A program made the translations under genes and the position numbers. Of a stretch of DNA of 64,000 nucleotides, positions 38,942-48,342 are shown in pieces; positions within the stretch are counted from its first letter, which is position 1; each line of letters begins with the position of its first letter. The DNA is taken from the NCBI RefSeq assembly GCF_001905825.1, contig NZ_LIVV01000008.1, positions 248,001-312,000 of the forward strand. The letters run 5' to 3'. The notes beneath the pieces were generated by a model. It was not told the DNA's origin, did not search any database, and was given only the letters and a program-made list of their open reading frames with translations. The DNA is from Streptomyces sp. CB02009 (GTDB lineage: Bacteria; Actinomycetota; Actinomycetes; Streptomycetales; Streptomycetaceae).

Positions 38942-40273
38942 ATGACCACGGAGCAGGCCGAGAAGCGCGAGCAGGCCAGGAAGACGGCCGAGACGCTCGG
39001 CTACAGCACCGGTTTCGGCAACGAGCACAGCTCGGAGGCGATCCCCGGCGCACTGCCGCACGGCCGCAACTCGCCGCAGCGGGCACCCCTCGGCCTGTAC
39101 GCCGAGCAGCTCAGCGGCAGTGCGTTCACCGAGCCGCGGGCGCACAACCGCCGCTCCTGGCTCTACCGGATCCGCCCCTCCGCGGCGCACCCGCCGTTCA
39201 CCCGGATCGACAACGGCGCCGTGCGCTCCGCGCCCTTCGACCAGACCGTGCCCGACCCGAACCGGCTGCGCTGGAACCCGCTGCCCGACCCGGCCCCCGG
39301 CACCGACTGGCTGGCCGGACTGTGGACCCTCGGCGGCAACGGCGACGCGACCCAGCGAAGCGGCATGGCCGTGCACCTGTACCACGCGAACGCCTCCATG
39401 GAACGGGTCTTCGGCAACGCGGACGGCGAGCTGCTGATCGTGCCGGAGCGCGGCGGCCTCCTCCTCCGCACCGAGCTGGGCCTGCTCGCCGTCCACCCCG
39501 GCGAGACGGCGCTGATCCCGCGCGGGGTCCGCTTCCGCGTGGACCTGCTGGAGGAGACCGCCCGGGGATACGTCTGCGAGAACTACGGGGCGCCTTTCCA
39601 GCTCCCCGACCTCGGCCCGATCGGCGCCAACGGCCTCGCCAACGCCCGGGACTTCCGGGCGCCCGTCGCCGCCTACGAGGACGTCGAGGGCCCGGTCGAG
39701 GTGGTCAACAAGTACTGCGGCAACCTCTGGTCGGCGACGTACGGCCACTCGCCGCTCGATGTCGTCGCCTGGCACGGCAACCACACCCCGTACGTCTACG
39801 ACCTGCACCGCTTCAACGTCATCGGGACGATCTCGTACGACCACCCCGACCCGTCGATCTTCACGGTCCTCACCTCGCCCTCCGACACCCCGGGGCTCGC
39901 GAGCGTGGACTTCGTCGTCTTCGCCCCGCGCTGGCTGGTCGGCGAGGACACCTTCCGGCCGCCGTACTTCCACCGCAACGTGATGAGCGAGTACATGGGC
40001 CTCATCGAGGGCGCGTACGACGCGAAGGCGGAGGGCTTCGTGCCGGGCGGCGGCTCGCTGCACAACATGATGTCCGCGCACGGCCCCGACCGTGAGACCT
40101 TCGACCGGGCGAGCGCCGCCGAGCTGAAGCCGCAGAAGATCGACGACGGTCTTGCCTTCATGTTCGAGACCCGCTGGCCGGTGACCGCGACCCCGCAGGC
40201 CGCGGGCGCCGACCACCTGCAGAAGGGCTACGACGACGTATGGCAGGGTCTGGAGCGCCACTTTCGGCCGTAG
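38942..40273 (+). CDS. hmgA: Homogentisate 1,2-dioxygenase
   Basis: A 443-residue homogentisate dioxygenase, which opens the aromatic ring of homogentisate in tyrosine and phenylalanine breakdown. Diagnostic blocks: GFGNEHSSEA, RRSWLYRIRPS, WHGNHTPYVYDL and YFHRNVMSEYMGLI, which carry the iron-ligand His and Glu. Length is normal. ATG 38942 follows AGGAGCGGGCG. Fumarylacetoacetase and maleylacetoacetate isomerase are not adjacent. A GntR regulator follows 41 bp later and likely acts on the dyad at the promoter. Confidence 0.97.
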   Translation: MTTEQAEKREQARKTAETLGYSTGFGNEHSSEAIPGALPHGRNSPQRAPLGLYAEQLSGSAFTEPRAHNRRSWLYRIRPSAAHPPFTRIDNGAVRSAPFDQTVPDPNRLRWNPLPDPAPGTDWLAGLWTLGGNGDATQRSGMAVHLYHANASMERVFGNADGELLIVPERGGLLLRTELGLLAVHPGETALIPRGVRFRVDLLEETARGYVCENYGAPFQLPDLGPIGANGLANARDFRAPVAAYEDVEGPVEVVNKYCGNLWSATYGHSPLDVVAWHGNHTPYVYDLHRFNVIGTISYDHPDPSIFTVLTSPSDTPGLASVDFVVFAPRWLVGEDTFRPPYFHRNVMSEYMGLIEGAYDAKAEGFVPGGGSLHNMMSAHGPDRETFDRASAAELKPQKIDDGLAFMFETRWPVTATPQAAGADHLQKGYDDVWQGLERHFRP

Positions 40274-40313
40274 TGTCTCGGCCGTAAGCCCGTAGCCTTC
40301 GTACGGAGAACCC

Positions 40314-41063
40314 GTGACCGCCTTCGCACCCGACTCGCTGGTCCTGAACCGCAAGCTGCCGCTCTGGTATCAGGTCTCGCAGTCGCTGCGCGCCTCGATA
40401 CTGGGCCGCGCGCCCGACGCCTCGCTGCGGCTGCCCACCGAGGAGCAGCTCGCGGCGCACTACGGCGTCAGCGTGCTCACCATGCGCCAGGCCCTCAAGG
40501 AACTCGAGGAGGAGGGCCTGATCAGCCGGCACCGGCGGCGCGGGACCTTCATCGAGCCCGGCGCCCGGCGTTCCACCCCGCGCCGGCTGCTCGGCTCGAT
40601 CGACGCGATCGTGGCCCAGCAGTCGGGCGAGCGGACGACGGTCCTGGGGCACGGCAGCGAGGCGGTGCCGGGTGAGCTCTCCGAACACTTCCCCGACCTG
40701 GCCGAGATCGTGGCGTACCGGCGGCTGCGCCGCGACGGGGAGAGCGGCGAGCCGACCAACTGGGCGGAGAACGCGGTGCGTCCCGAGCTCGCCGCCGCGA
40801 TCGACCCGGCCGATCTGGAGCGCTGGCCGATGACGAAGGTGCTGCGGGACGTGGTCGGGGTGCGAATCAGCCGCATCACGGACACGGTCGAGGCGCGTCT
40901 CGCCGACCCGGAGACGGCGGCGCTCCTGGAGGTCCCGCTCCTGTCGCCGATCCTGCACTACACCGGCGTGACGTACGACGAGGCGGGCAGGGTCGTCGAC
41001 GTGGCGCGCATCCGGTACCGGGGCGACCGCTTCTCCTTCACGGTCACGGTCGAGGCCCAGTGA
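40314..41063 (+). CDS. GntR/HutC-family regulator
   Basis: A 249-residue GntR regulator: N-terminal winged helix (LPTEEQLAAHYGVSVLTMRQALKELEEEGL, in blocks, residues about 42-72) followed by a UTRA ligand domain. Start GTG 40314 follows GGAGAA. It lies 41 bp downstream of hmgA on the same strand, so it may be co-transcribed and control the hmgA promoter in response to homogentisate or a related acid. The last six codons begin a 23-bp tandem repeat array. Confidence 0.9.
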   Translation: MTAFAPDSLVLNRKLPLWYQVSQSLRASILGRAPDASLRLPTEEQLAAHYGVSVLTMRQALKELEEEGLISRHRRRGTFIEPGARRSTPRRLLGSIDAIVAQQSGERTTVLGHGSEAVPGELSEHFPDLAEIVAYRRLRRDGESGEPTNWAENAVRPELAAAIDPADLERWPMTKVLRDVVGVRISRITDTVEARLADPETAALLEVPLLSPILHYTGVTYDEAGRVVDVARIRYRGDRFSFTVTVEAQ

Positions 41064-41135
41064 GGGTCACGGTCGAGGCGCAGTGAGGGCGACGGCCGAG
41101 GCCCAGTGAGGGCGACGGCCGAGGCCCTGTGACGG
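41044..41135 (+). repeat. Four 23-bp tandem repeats starting in the GntR 3' end
   Basis: Units 41044-41066, 41067-41089, 41090-41112 and 41113-41135, consensus TCACGGTCGAGGCCCAGTGAGGG-like. The first contains the last six codons and the stop codon (41061-41063). The unit length is not a multiple of three, so later copies could not extend the protein even with read-through. Confidence 0.92.
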
Positions 41136-41274
41136 TCGCGGCGGGAGCCCGGCGGCCGACACCGTCACCGCCAGCACCGCCGCCGTCACCGCCCCGCCGT
41201 CGTCGCCGCCGAAGCCCGCCCGTCGACGGCCGGGGCCTCCGGACGGTGGAGACCCGTGGACGGCGGTCGTTAGC

Positions 41275-42549
41275 ATGCGGGGCGTGACGGAAGCCCCCGG
41301 AGCGAACAACGCCGATCTGCCGCCCCTCGCCGACGCGCCGCCCGTCGCCGACCTCCCCCTCCTCGACGACCTCATGCCGTGGTCCGTCGCGCCGCTGCGC
41401 TTCGGCCGCTCCTGGATCGTGGCGCCGGACGCCCGGACGCTGCGATCCCGCTGGGACCGCCTGGCGGCCGCCGAAGGGGCCGAGCGCGAGGCCCTGTTCC
41501 ACCCCAGCCGGGCGCGCACCCCGTCGAGCGCCGTCGCCGCGCTGCCGGGCCAGCGGACCGGGACCGCGCGCTGGGCCCGTGAGCCGGGTCCGTGCCCGGA
41601 GCCGGTACGGGTCGCGCGGGGGCCGTTCGACGAGCAGCTCCTGCTGCCCGACCACCGGCTGATCGACACCGCCCGGCCGGAGCTGTGGCGGGTCGTCGGC
41701 GAGCCGCAGCTCTTCGCGGTCGAGCAGGGATACGTGCCCGGGGCGGCCGGCCCCGCGCTCCTGGTGACGTCGGCGCTGCCCGAGGGCCGCTCCCCCGCGG
41801 GCCGACCGGGCCGGATCCGCCCGCTGTTCCGGCGCCCCGGAGGGCGGGAGCCGAACCTCGCCCCCGGCCTCCTCGGCTTCCTCGGCGAGCGGTACGGGCA
41901 CGAGGTCGACGCCCTGGAGTGGCTCGCGTGGACGGTGGCTGCGGCCCGCCCCTCCCCCGCCGGATGCCGGGTGCCGCTCCCCGCGGACCCGGAGGTCTGG
42001 GCGGCGGGTGTGGCGCTCGGCCGGGACCTCGTCGACGTCCAGGTGCGGGGTGCGCTGAGCGGGGCGAAGCCGCGGCTGCCCGGCGGGCGCCGTCCGTATG
42101 TGCGCGCGGCGGTCCCCCCGCGCCCCGGGGCGTTGACGTACGACCCGGCCGACGAGGCGCTGTGCCTCGACGAGGGCCGCATCTCGCCCGTACCGGCGGA
42201 GGCCTGGGAGTTCAGCGTCGGCGGGGCGCGGGTCCTCGAGCAGTGGTTCGCGCACCGGACCGCCCCGGCGGAGCCCGGGTCGCTCGACGCGATCGGACCG
42301 GCGGCCTGGCCGCAGGAGTGGACCTCGGAGCTGCTCGACCTGGTCACGGTGCTCGCGCTGCTCGGCGCGCGGGAGCCGGAGCGGGCGGCCCTGGCCTCGG
42401 AGGCCCTCGCCCCGGCGCGGGCCGGGTCCGCGGGCCGTGAGGAGCTGCGGGCGGCGGGCGTCCTGCCGCCGCCGGCCGGGTCCCGCCGTCCCGCCTCCGT
42501 GCTCGACCATCAGGAGGAGGGCCCGGAGGGCCAGTTCATGCTGCTGTGA
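41275..42549 (+). CDS. Stand-alone type ISP restriction-modification specificity domain-like protein
   Basis: A 424-residue protein. The C-terminal half (ALTYDPADEALCL, ISPVPAEAWEFSVGGARVLEQWFAHRT) matches the C-terminal target-recognition domain of type ISP enzymes such as LlaBIII; the N-terminal part (LMPWSVAPLRFGRSWIVAP) continues that fold. There are no methyltransferase (NPPY) or helicase motifs in it, and none in neighbouring genes. Such orphans are widespread in Streptomyces; function unknown. ATG 41275 is used; GTG 41284 is possible. It overlaps the convergent TetR gene by 14 bp. Confidence 0.75.
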   Translation: MRGVTEAPGANNADLPPLADAPPVADLPLLDDLMPWSVAPLRFGRSWIVAPDARTLRSRWDRLAAAEGAEREALFHPSRARTPSSAVAALPGQRTGTARWAREPGPCPEPVRVARGPFDEQLLLPDHRLIDTARPELWRVVGEPQLFAVEQGYVPGAAGPALLVTSALPEGRSPAGRPGRIRPLFRRPGGREPNLAPGLLGFLGERYGHEVDALEWLAWTVAAARPSPAGCRVPLPADPEVWAAGVALGRDLVDVQVRGALSGAKPRLPGGRRPYVRAAVPPRPGALTYDPADEALCLDEGRISPVPAEAWEFSVGGARVLEQWFAHRTAPAEPGSLDAIGPAAWPQEWTSELLDLVTVLALLGAREPERAALASEALAPARAGSAGREELRAAGVLPPPAGSRRPASVLDHQEEGPEGQFMLL

Positions 42550-43273
42550 CGGGGCCCTCCGGCGGCGCGAACGAGTCGAGGAGGCGCCCGATGGTCAGGG
42601 CGAAGATCTCGTCCGGGTCGACGGGGGCGGCGGGGGCCTCGGCGAGCAGCCCGGCGAGGTGCGGGTACCGCCCGCTCGCGACCTGCCCCATGAGGTAGGC
42701 GCCGCGCACCGCCTGCTCCTCCTCCTCGGACCAGGGCAGTCCGCGGGCCCGTTCGGCGATGGCCTGTTCGTTGGCGACGGTCGCCATCACCGTGCCGTTG
42801 ACCATGGCGATCAGCTGCATCTTGAGCCCCGGGGGGACGTCGAGCGGGGCGAGGCAGCCGAGGCACCACTCCAGGAAGCGCAGGGCGTTGGGACTGAATC
42901 CGTAGGCGGTGGTCATCACCCGGGCCAGCCAGGGGTGCCGGTACATGATCGCGCGGCTCTGGTGGGCGATCCCGGTCATGTCCGCGCGCCAGTCTCCACT
43001 GGGTTCCTCGGGGAGCACGTACTCGCCGCTGACCGCGTCGACCATCAGCTCGTACAGGTCCTCCTTGCGGGGGACGTAGTTGTAGAGCGACATGGTGCCG
43101 CAGCCGATCTCGGCGGCGATCCGCCGCATGGAGACCGCGTCGATGCCGTCCGTGTCGGCGACGCGCACGGCGGCGTCCACGATGTCCCGCCGGCTGTACG
43201 CCGGTTTCGGGCCGCGGCCCGCGCGCTCGGGCCGCGCCCAGATCACTTCCGGTTCGGCCGCTCGGCCCGCCAT
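42536..43273 (-). CDS. TetR-family regulator (tetracycline-repressor C-domain type)
   Basis: A 245-residue regulator: HTH at about residues 47-80 (AVSMRRIAAEIGCGTMSLYNYV), followed by the larger TetR-class ligand domain. It is divergent from a DrrAB-like ABC exporter. The intergenic region and the first codons of the ATPase gene hold two copies of a TACGTACGCYGTAC palindrome (43301 and 43344), so it very likely represses the exporter and itself. The inducer may be the exported drug. Confidence 0.92.
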   Translation of the reverse strand: MAGRAAEPEVIWARPERAGRGPKPAYSRRDIVDAAVRVADTDGIDAVSMRRIAAEIGCGTMSLYNYVPRKEDLYELMVDAVSGEYVLPEEPSGDWRADMTGIAHQSRAIMYRHPWLARVMTTAYGFSPNALRFLEWCLGCLAPLDVPPGLKMQLIAMVNGTVMATVANEQAIAERARGLPWSEEEEQAVRGAYLMGQVASGRYPHLAGLLAEAPAAPVDPDEIFALTIGRLLDSFAPPEGPVTAA

Positions 43274-43300
43274 GGATCATCACCTCGCTCCCATCGTAGT

Positions 43301-43317
43301 TACGTACGCCGTACGTA
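43301..43317. promoter_or_regulatory. TetR operator 1, TACGTAC-GCC-GTACGTA
   Basis: Perfect 7-bp arms around GCC. A near-copy with one mismatch lies at 43344-43360. It sits between the divergent TetR and ABC genes. Confidence 0.85.
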
Positions 43318-43335
43318 GTGCGGTATGGTCGCGCC

Positions 43336-44270
<935 letters not shown>

Positions 44271-44274
<4 letters not shown>

Positions 44275-45089
44275 GCACCGCTCTCGTCCCGGAGCAGGGA
44301 ACCCGCCCGGTGAGCACCGCTCTCGTCCGCGACGGAACGGCCGTCCTCTGCCGTCATCTCCTGCGCATCCGGCACGCGCCCGCGATCACCGTGATGACCC
44401 AGACGATGCCGATCGTGTTCCTGCTGTTCTTCGGGTACGTCTTCGGCAGCGCGCTCGCCGTGCCGGGCGCCGAGTACCGGTCCCAGCTGGTGCCGGGCCT
44501 GCTCGTCGCGACGGCGGCCGGAGGCCTGATGACCGGCATGTTCCAGGCCGCCCAGGACTCCCACCGAGGTGTCATGGACCGCTTCCGGACCATGCCCGTG
44601 AGCCGCGCCGCCGTCCCGCTCGGGCAGGCGCTCGCCGACCTCGTGGCCTGCGCCCTCGGCACCGTGCCACTCGTCCTGGTCGGGCTCGCGATGGGCTGGC
44701 GGATCGAGGGCGGCGCGGCGGAGGCCCTGGGCGCCTTCGGTCTGCTGCTGCTCTTCCGCTTCGCGGCGACCTGGGTGGGCATCCTGCTCGGCCTCGCCTC
44801 GAAGAGCGAGGAGGCCGCGGGCCAGCTCGGCAGCGCCACCTTCATGCTGCCGCTGCTCTCCAACGCGTACATCCCCACCGACGGCCTGCCCGGCTGGCTG
44901 CGCACGGTCGCCGAGTGGAACCCGATCTCGGCGGTCACGACAGCGGTGCGGCTCCTCTTCGGCAACGCGCCCGTCCCGGTGGACGCAGCCTGGCCGGTGG
45001 CCCACCCGGTCGCCGGGGCCCTGCTCTGGTCGCTCGGCCTGATCGCCCTCTTCGCACCCCTGGCGGTCCGCCGCCACACCCGCGGCTGA
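44271..45089 (+). CDS. ABC-2 permease, DrrB-like
   Basis: A 272-residue membrane protein with about six helices and the ABC-2 signature region (VMDRFRTMPVSRAAVPLGQ). It pairs with the DrrA-like ATPase. The N-terminus is duplicated at DNA level: the 18 bases after the first base of the ATG 44271 start recur after GTG 44310, 39 bp later, giving STALV twice. Either codon could be the start; GTG 44310 gives a protein closer to family length. Confidence 0.93.
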
Positions 45090-45106
45090 CAGCGGCGCCT
45101 GCCCCA

Positions 45107-45181
45107 CCCCAGGGTGACGGCCCCACCCCGCCCCGGGGTGACGGGCCCGCACCACCCCGGGGTGACATGTCCCCTGGTGAC
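45107..45181. repeat. CCCCnGGGTGAC direct repeats
   Basis: Copies start at 45107, 45131, 45155 and a diverged one at 45171 (spacing 24, 24, 16) in the gap between the permease and CoA-transferase genes. Each contains a CCCC/GGGG dyad. Confidence 0.75.
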
Positions 45182-45214
45182 AAGGACCGGCCCCGCAGGG
45201 TAGGCAGGGCTGTC

Positions 45215-46411
45215 ATGAGCACTCAGCCACTCCCCCTCGAAGGCATCACGGTCCTCGCCGTCGAGCAGGCCGTCGCCGCCCCCTTCGCCACCCGGCAACT
45301 CGCCGACCTCGGCGCCCGCGTCGTCAAGATCGAGCGCCCCGACGGCGGGGACTTCGCCCGGGGGTACGACACGGCCGCGCGGGGCCTCGCCTCCCACTTC
45401 GTGTGGTGCAACCGGGGCAAGGAGTCCGTGGCCGTCGACCTCAAGGACCCGCGCGGCCTCGCCCTCGCCCGGCGGCTGGTGGCCGGCGCGGACGTCTTCG
45501 TGCAGAACCTCGCGCAGGGGGCGGCGGCCCGGCTCGGTCTCGACGCCGCCACGCTGTGCGCCGCGCACCCACGGCTGATCGCCGTGGACGTCTCCGGGTA
45601 CGGGGCGACCGGACCGTACGCGCACCGACGGGCGTACGACATGCTCGTCCAGTGCGAGGCGGGTCTCGTGTCGGTGACCGGGACGCCGGAGCAGCCGGTC
45701 AAGTCCGGGATCCCGGCGGCGGACATCGCCGCCGGGATGTACGCCTTCTCCGGCGTCCTCGCCGCCCTCGTACGGCGCGGCACGACCGGCCGGGGCGGCC
45801 CGGTGGAGGTGTCCCTGCTGGACTCGCTCGCCGAGTGGATGGGGCACCCGTTGCACTACGGCACCCATGGGGGTACGCCCCCGGCGCGAACGGGGCTCGC
45901 GCACGCGGTGATCGCTCCGTACGACGCCTATCCGACGGCGGACGGCGGTCTGGTGCTGCTCTCCGTGCAGAACGACCGGGAGTGGCGGCGGCTCGCCGAG
46001 CAGGTCCTCGGCCGGCCGGACCTCGCCGATGCCCCGGAGTTCGCGACGAACACGGCGCGGGTGGCGGGCCGGGCGGCGACGGACGCGGCGGTCGGGGCGG
46101 CGCTGGCCCCGCTGACGGCGCCCGAGGCGCTGGCCCGCCTCGATGCGGCGGGCATCGCCTGTGCCCGGCTCAACTCGGTCGCGGAGCTCGCGGACCATCC
46201 TCAGCTGACGGCCCGTGACCGCTGGCGGGAGGTCGCGTCGCAGGTCGGGCCGCTGCGCTCGCTGCTGCCGCCGATCGTGTTCCCGGACGCGCCGGAGCCG
46301 CGGATGGACCGGATCCCGGCCCTCGGGCAGGACACGGACGAGGTCCTCGGCGAGATCGGAGTGCCGGAGGCCGAGGTGAAGGAGCTGAGGCGGGCGGGGG
46401 TGATCGCCTGA
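45215..46411 (+). CDS. CaiB/BaiF-family (class III) CoA-transferase
   Basis: A 398-residue CoA-transferase that moves CoA between carboxylic acids through an enzyme-bound mixed anhydride. The catalytic Asp is in HRRAYDMLVQCEAG; the N-terminal block LADLGARVVKIERPDGGD and the KSGIPAADIAAGMYA block are typical. ATG 45215 has GCAGGG upstream. There are no partner genes nearby; substrates unknown (itaconyl/succinyl/mesaconyl-type acids are common). Confidence 0.93.
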   Translation: MSTQPLPLEGITVLAVEQAVAAPFATRQLADLGARVVKIERPDGGDFARGYDTAARGLASHFVWCNRGKESVAVDLKDPRGLALARRLVAGADVFVQNLAQGAAARLGLDAATLCAAHPRLIAVDVSGYGATGPYAHRRAYDMLVQCEAGLVSVTGTPEQPVKSGIPAADIAAGMYAFSGVLAALVRRGTTGRGGPVEVSLLDSLAEWMGHPLHYGTHGGTPPARTGLAHAVIAPYDAYPTADGGLVLLSVQNDREWRRLAEQVLGRPDLADAPEFATNTARVAGRAATDAAVGAALAPLTAPEALARLDAAGIACARLNSVAELADHPQLTARDRWREVASQVGPLRSLLPPIVFPDAPEPRMDRIPALGQDTDEVLGEIGVPEAEVKELRRAGVIA

Positions 46412-46432
46412 GACCGCGCGACGGGCGGAGGC

Positions 46433-46489
46433 CCTCTCGCGCGGGCCGGGCGCCTCAGCGCAGGCCGGGCGCCTCGCGCGGGCCGGGGC
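46433..46489. repeat. Three 18-19 bp GCCTC-GCGC-GGCCGGGC repeats
   Basis: Units at 46433-46451, 46452-46470 and 46471-46488 start 22 bp after the CoA-transferase stop codon. The rest of the 231-bp gap to 46642 holds no feature I can support. Confidence 0.75.
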
Positions 46490-46642
46490 CGCGGCAGGGT
46501 ACGACTGAGCGCCGGACGGGCGGGGACACGTCCGGCGATGTCGCAGTCGTGCGGTCATGCAGTCGTGCGGTCGGAATCGTCAGGGCGACCGGGCGGAAGC
46601 GGGCGGGAACCTCGGGGTTGCTCGGCCCGGTGCGCCCGGCTC

Positions 46643-46915
46643 CTAGTGGCGCGTCCCGAAGAGGGAGCGGCGCAGGCGGCGGAGCGGGGCGAAGAGCGAG
46701 ACCCGCGCGCTGCGGCTGCGGTGACCGTGCACCGAGACCTCGGGCGTACGCGACGTCAGTTCACGCATCAGCAGCGTCGCCTCGGCCACCTCACGCTGGG
46801 GCACGGCGGGACCGCCGAGCACCGCGAGATGACGGTCGAGCCGCGAACTCGTCGCGCTGCTCCCGCAGGTGATGGCAGGCACTCGCGGCCTGCTGCGCAT
46901 TGCTATCTGTTCCAT
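46643..46915 (-). CDS. Small basic hypothetical protein
   Basis: A 90-residue Arg/Ser-rich protein, pI clearly basic (RSRSARVSLFAPLRRLRRSLFGTRH at the C-terminus, in blocks). The start ATG 46915 has a good GGGGAG ribosome site 4 bases upstream on the minus strand. I do not recognise a domain. Codon bias is normal for the genome. A possible helix in the middle (REVAEATLLMREL). Confidence 0.65.
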   Translation of the reverse strand: MEQIAMRSRPRVPAITCGSSATSSRLDRHLAVLGGPAVPQREVAEATLLMRELTSRTPEVSVHGHRSRSARVSLFAPLRRLRRSLFGTRH

Positions 46916-47250
46916 GTCACTCCCCACCCGTACAAGGGCACCCGACCCAGGGCAGGTTAACCCTATCGCCCCGCGGTGACACCCGTGTATCCCGGCGACG
47001 GGATGCACGGCACTCGTACGGGGGTTGACGGTCACCGTCCGAATCCGTCTGATTCCAGGGCGAGTTGGACAGGATTCGAACACCTGCCGAACCGTCACGA
47101 ACCATCCTGCCCTCCGGACCCCCGTGCCCGCGCACCCGGATCGGTGTGATCTCCACCACCAAGATCGTCCCCGCCGGACGGCGTGCGGAGCGGGCACCCC
47201 GCCGCCGACGGACCGGGGCGGGCGGGACACCCCTCGGCTACCGTGGATCC
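46916..47250. other. 335-bp divergent intergenic region
   Basis: No gene. It contains the palindrome GGTTAACC (about 46954-46961) and a dyad GACGGT-C-ACCGTC (47027-47039) that overlaps the -35 box of the promoter noted separately. GGATTCGAAC at 47072-47081 resembles a tRNA T-arm, but no cloverleaf surrounds it. Confidence 0.6.
47025..47053 (+). promoter_or_regulatory. Promoter TTGACG-17-TCTGAT for the pseudokinase gene
   Basis: TTGACG (47025-47030) and TCTGAT (47048-47053) are separated by exactly 17 bp. An inverted repeat covers the -35 box. The transcript would have a leader of about 190 bases. Confidence 0.5.
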
Positions 47251-48342
47251 ATGACGGTGATCGCGGGTCGTTACCGGCTTCTGGACGTGCTCGCCGAAGG
47301 GGCGACGGGCACCGTCTGGCGCGCCCTGGACGAGACGGACCGCCACGAGGTGGCCCTCAAGGAACTCCGGGCCCCGGACGGGCTCCCGGCGGACGAGGTG
47401 CCCCTTCTGTACGCGCGGCGCGAGCGCGAGGCCCGGGCGGCCGCCCGGATCTCCCATCCCGCGGTCGCACGGGTCCTCGGCGTCGCCACGGAGGACGGCC
47501 GGCCCTGGGTGGTCATGGAGCTGGTCCGAGGCCTCAGCCTGGCCGAGACCGTCGACGCGGCCGGGCCGCTGCCGCCGCGCGAGGCCGCCCGGGTCGGGGC
47601 GGAGGTCCTGGCCGGACTGCGGGCGGCTCGCGAGGCCGGCGCCCCGCACCGGGAGGTGGACCCGGAGCACGTCCTCCTCGCCAACGACGGACGGGTCGTC
47701 GTGACCGGCTTCGGCACGGCCCCCGGGGACGATCCGGGTCCGGCGGCGGAGCTGCGCGCCCTGGGAAGGCTCCTCGACGCGGCGGCGTCGGCGCGGCCGT
47801 CGCCGCTGCCCGCGAGGGACGACCGGGCCGGGGAACTCCGCGCTCTCGTCGAGAGGCTCTCCGGTGGAGGGCTGTCCGACGGAGGGCCGTCCGACGGGAG
47901 CCCTGAGCACTCCCTGACGGCGGACCAGGTCGAGCGGGAGCTGCGGCGGGTGGCGACGGGCGGGGCGCGGCCCGCACGGGCGACGCCGAACCCGCCGGAC
48001 TCCGGCCGGGCCCCGGCGGAACCGTCCGCCGGACGCTCCGCCGCTCAGGCGGAAGACGGGCCGGGCGGGCGGATCGGCGGCTCTCGCGCCGGCACCCCGG
48101 CGGCACCCGCGGGTGCCGCACCGGAATCACCCCGGCCGAAGCCACCCCGGCCGAGGTCGCCCCGTCGCGCCCACGTCCTGCTCGCCGGACTGGTCGGCGC
48201 GCTGCTCATCGCGGGAGCCCTGGCGTATCACCTGGTCCGGGACGACGAGCGTGGCGCCGGGCCCGGGCCTGGCGGTGTCACGAGCACCGCTCCGGCCCGC
48301 CCCGGCGCCACGGACGGCGGTCCGGTTACACCGCGTTCCTGA
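47251..48342 (+). CDS. Membrane-anchored Ser/Thr pseudokinase
   Basis: A 363-residue protein with a kinase-like fold (AGRYRLLDVLAEGATGTVWRA; VALKEL with the ATP lysine; VVMELVRGLSLAETV), then a Pro/Ala linker and one membrane helix (VLLAGLVGALLIAGALAYHLV, about 309-329), short extracellular tail. The catalytic loop HRDxKPxN reads HREVDPEH: the catalytic Asp is Glu, the Lys is Asp and the Asn is His. The DFG motif reads GFG. Phosphotransfer is therefore unlikely; it may bind nucleotide or scaffold. It overlaps the convergent SGNH gene by 17 bp. Confidence 0.82.
   Translation: MTVIAGRYRLLDVLAEGATGTVWRALDETDRHEVALKELRAPDGLPADEVPLLYARREREARAAARISHPAVARVLGVATEDGRPWVVMELVRGLSLAETVDAAGPLPPREAARVGAEVLAGLRAAREAGAPHREVDPEHVLLANDGRVVVTGFGTAPGDDPGPAAELRALGRLLDAAASARPSPLPARDDRAGELRALVERLSGGGLSDGGPSDGSPEHSLTADQVERELRRVATGGARPARATPNPPDSGRAPAEPSAGRSAAQAEDGPGGRIGGSRAGTPAAPAGAAPESPRPKPPRPRSPRRAHVLLAGLVGALLIAGALAYHLVRDDERGAGPGPGGVTSTAPARPGATDGGPVTPRS

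Noticed and set aside
47041..47110. Possible tRNA (T-arm-like GGATTCGAAC)
   Set aside because: No acceptor stem, D-arm or anticodon arm can be paired around it, and the T-stem itself does not pair.
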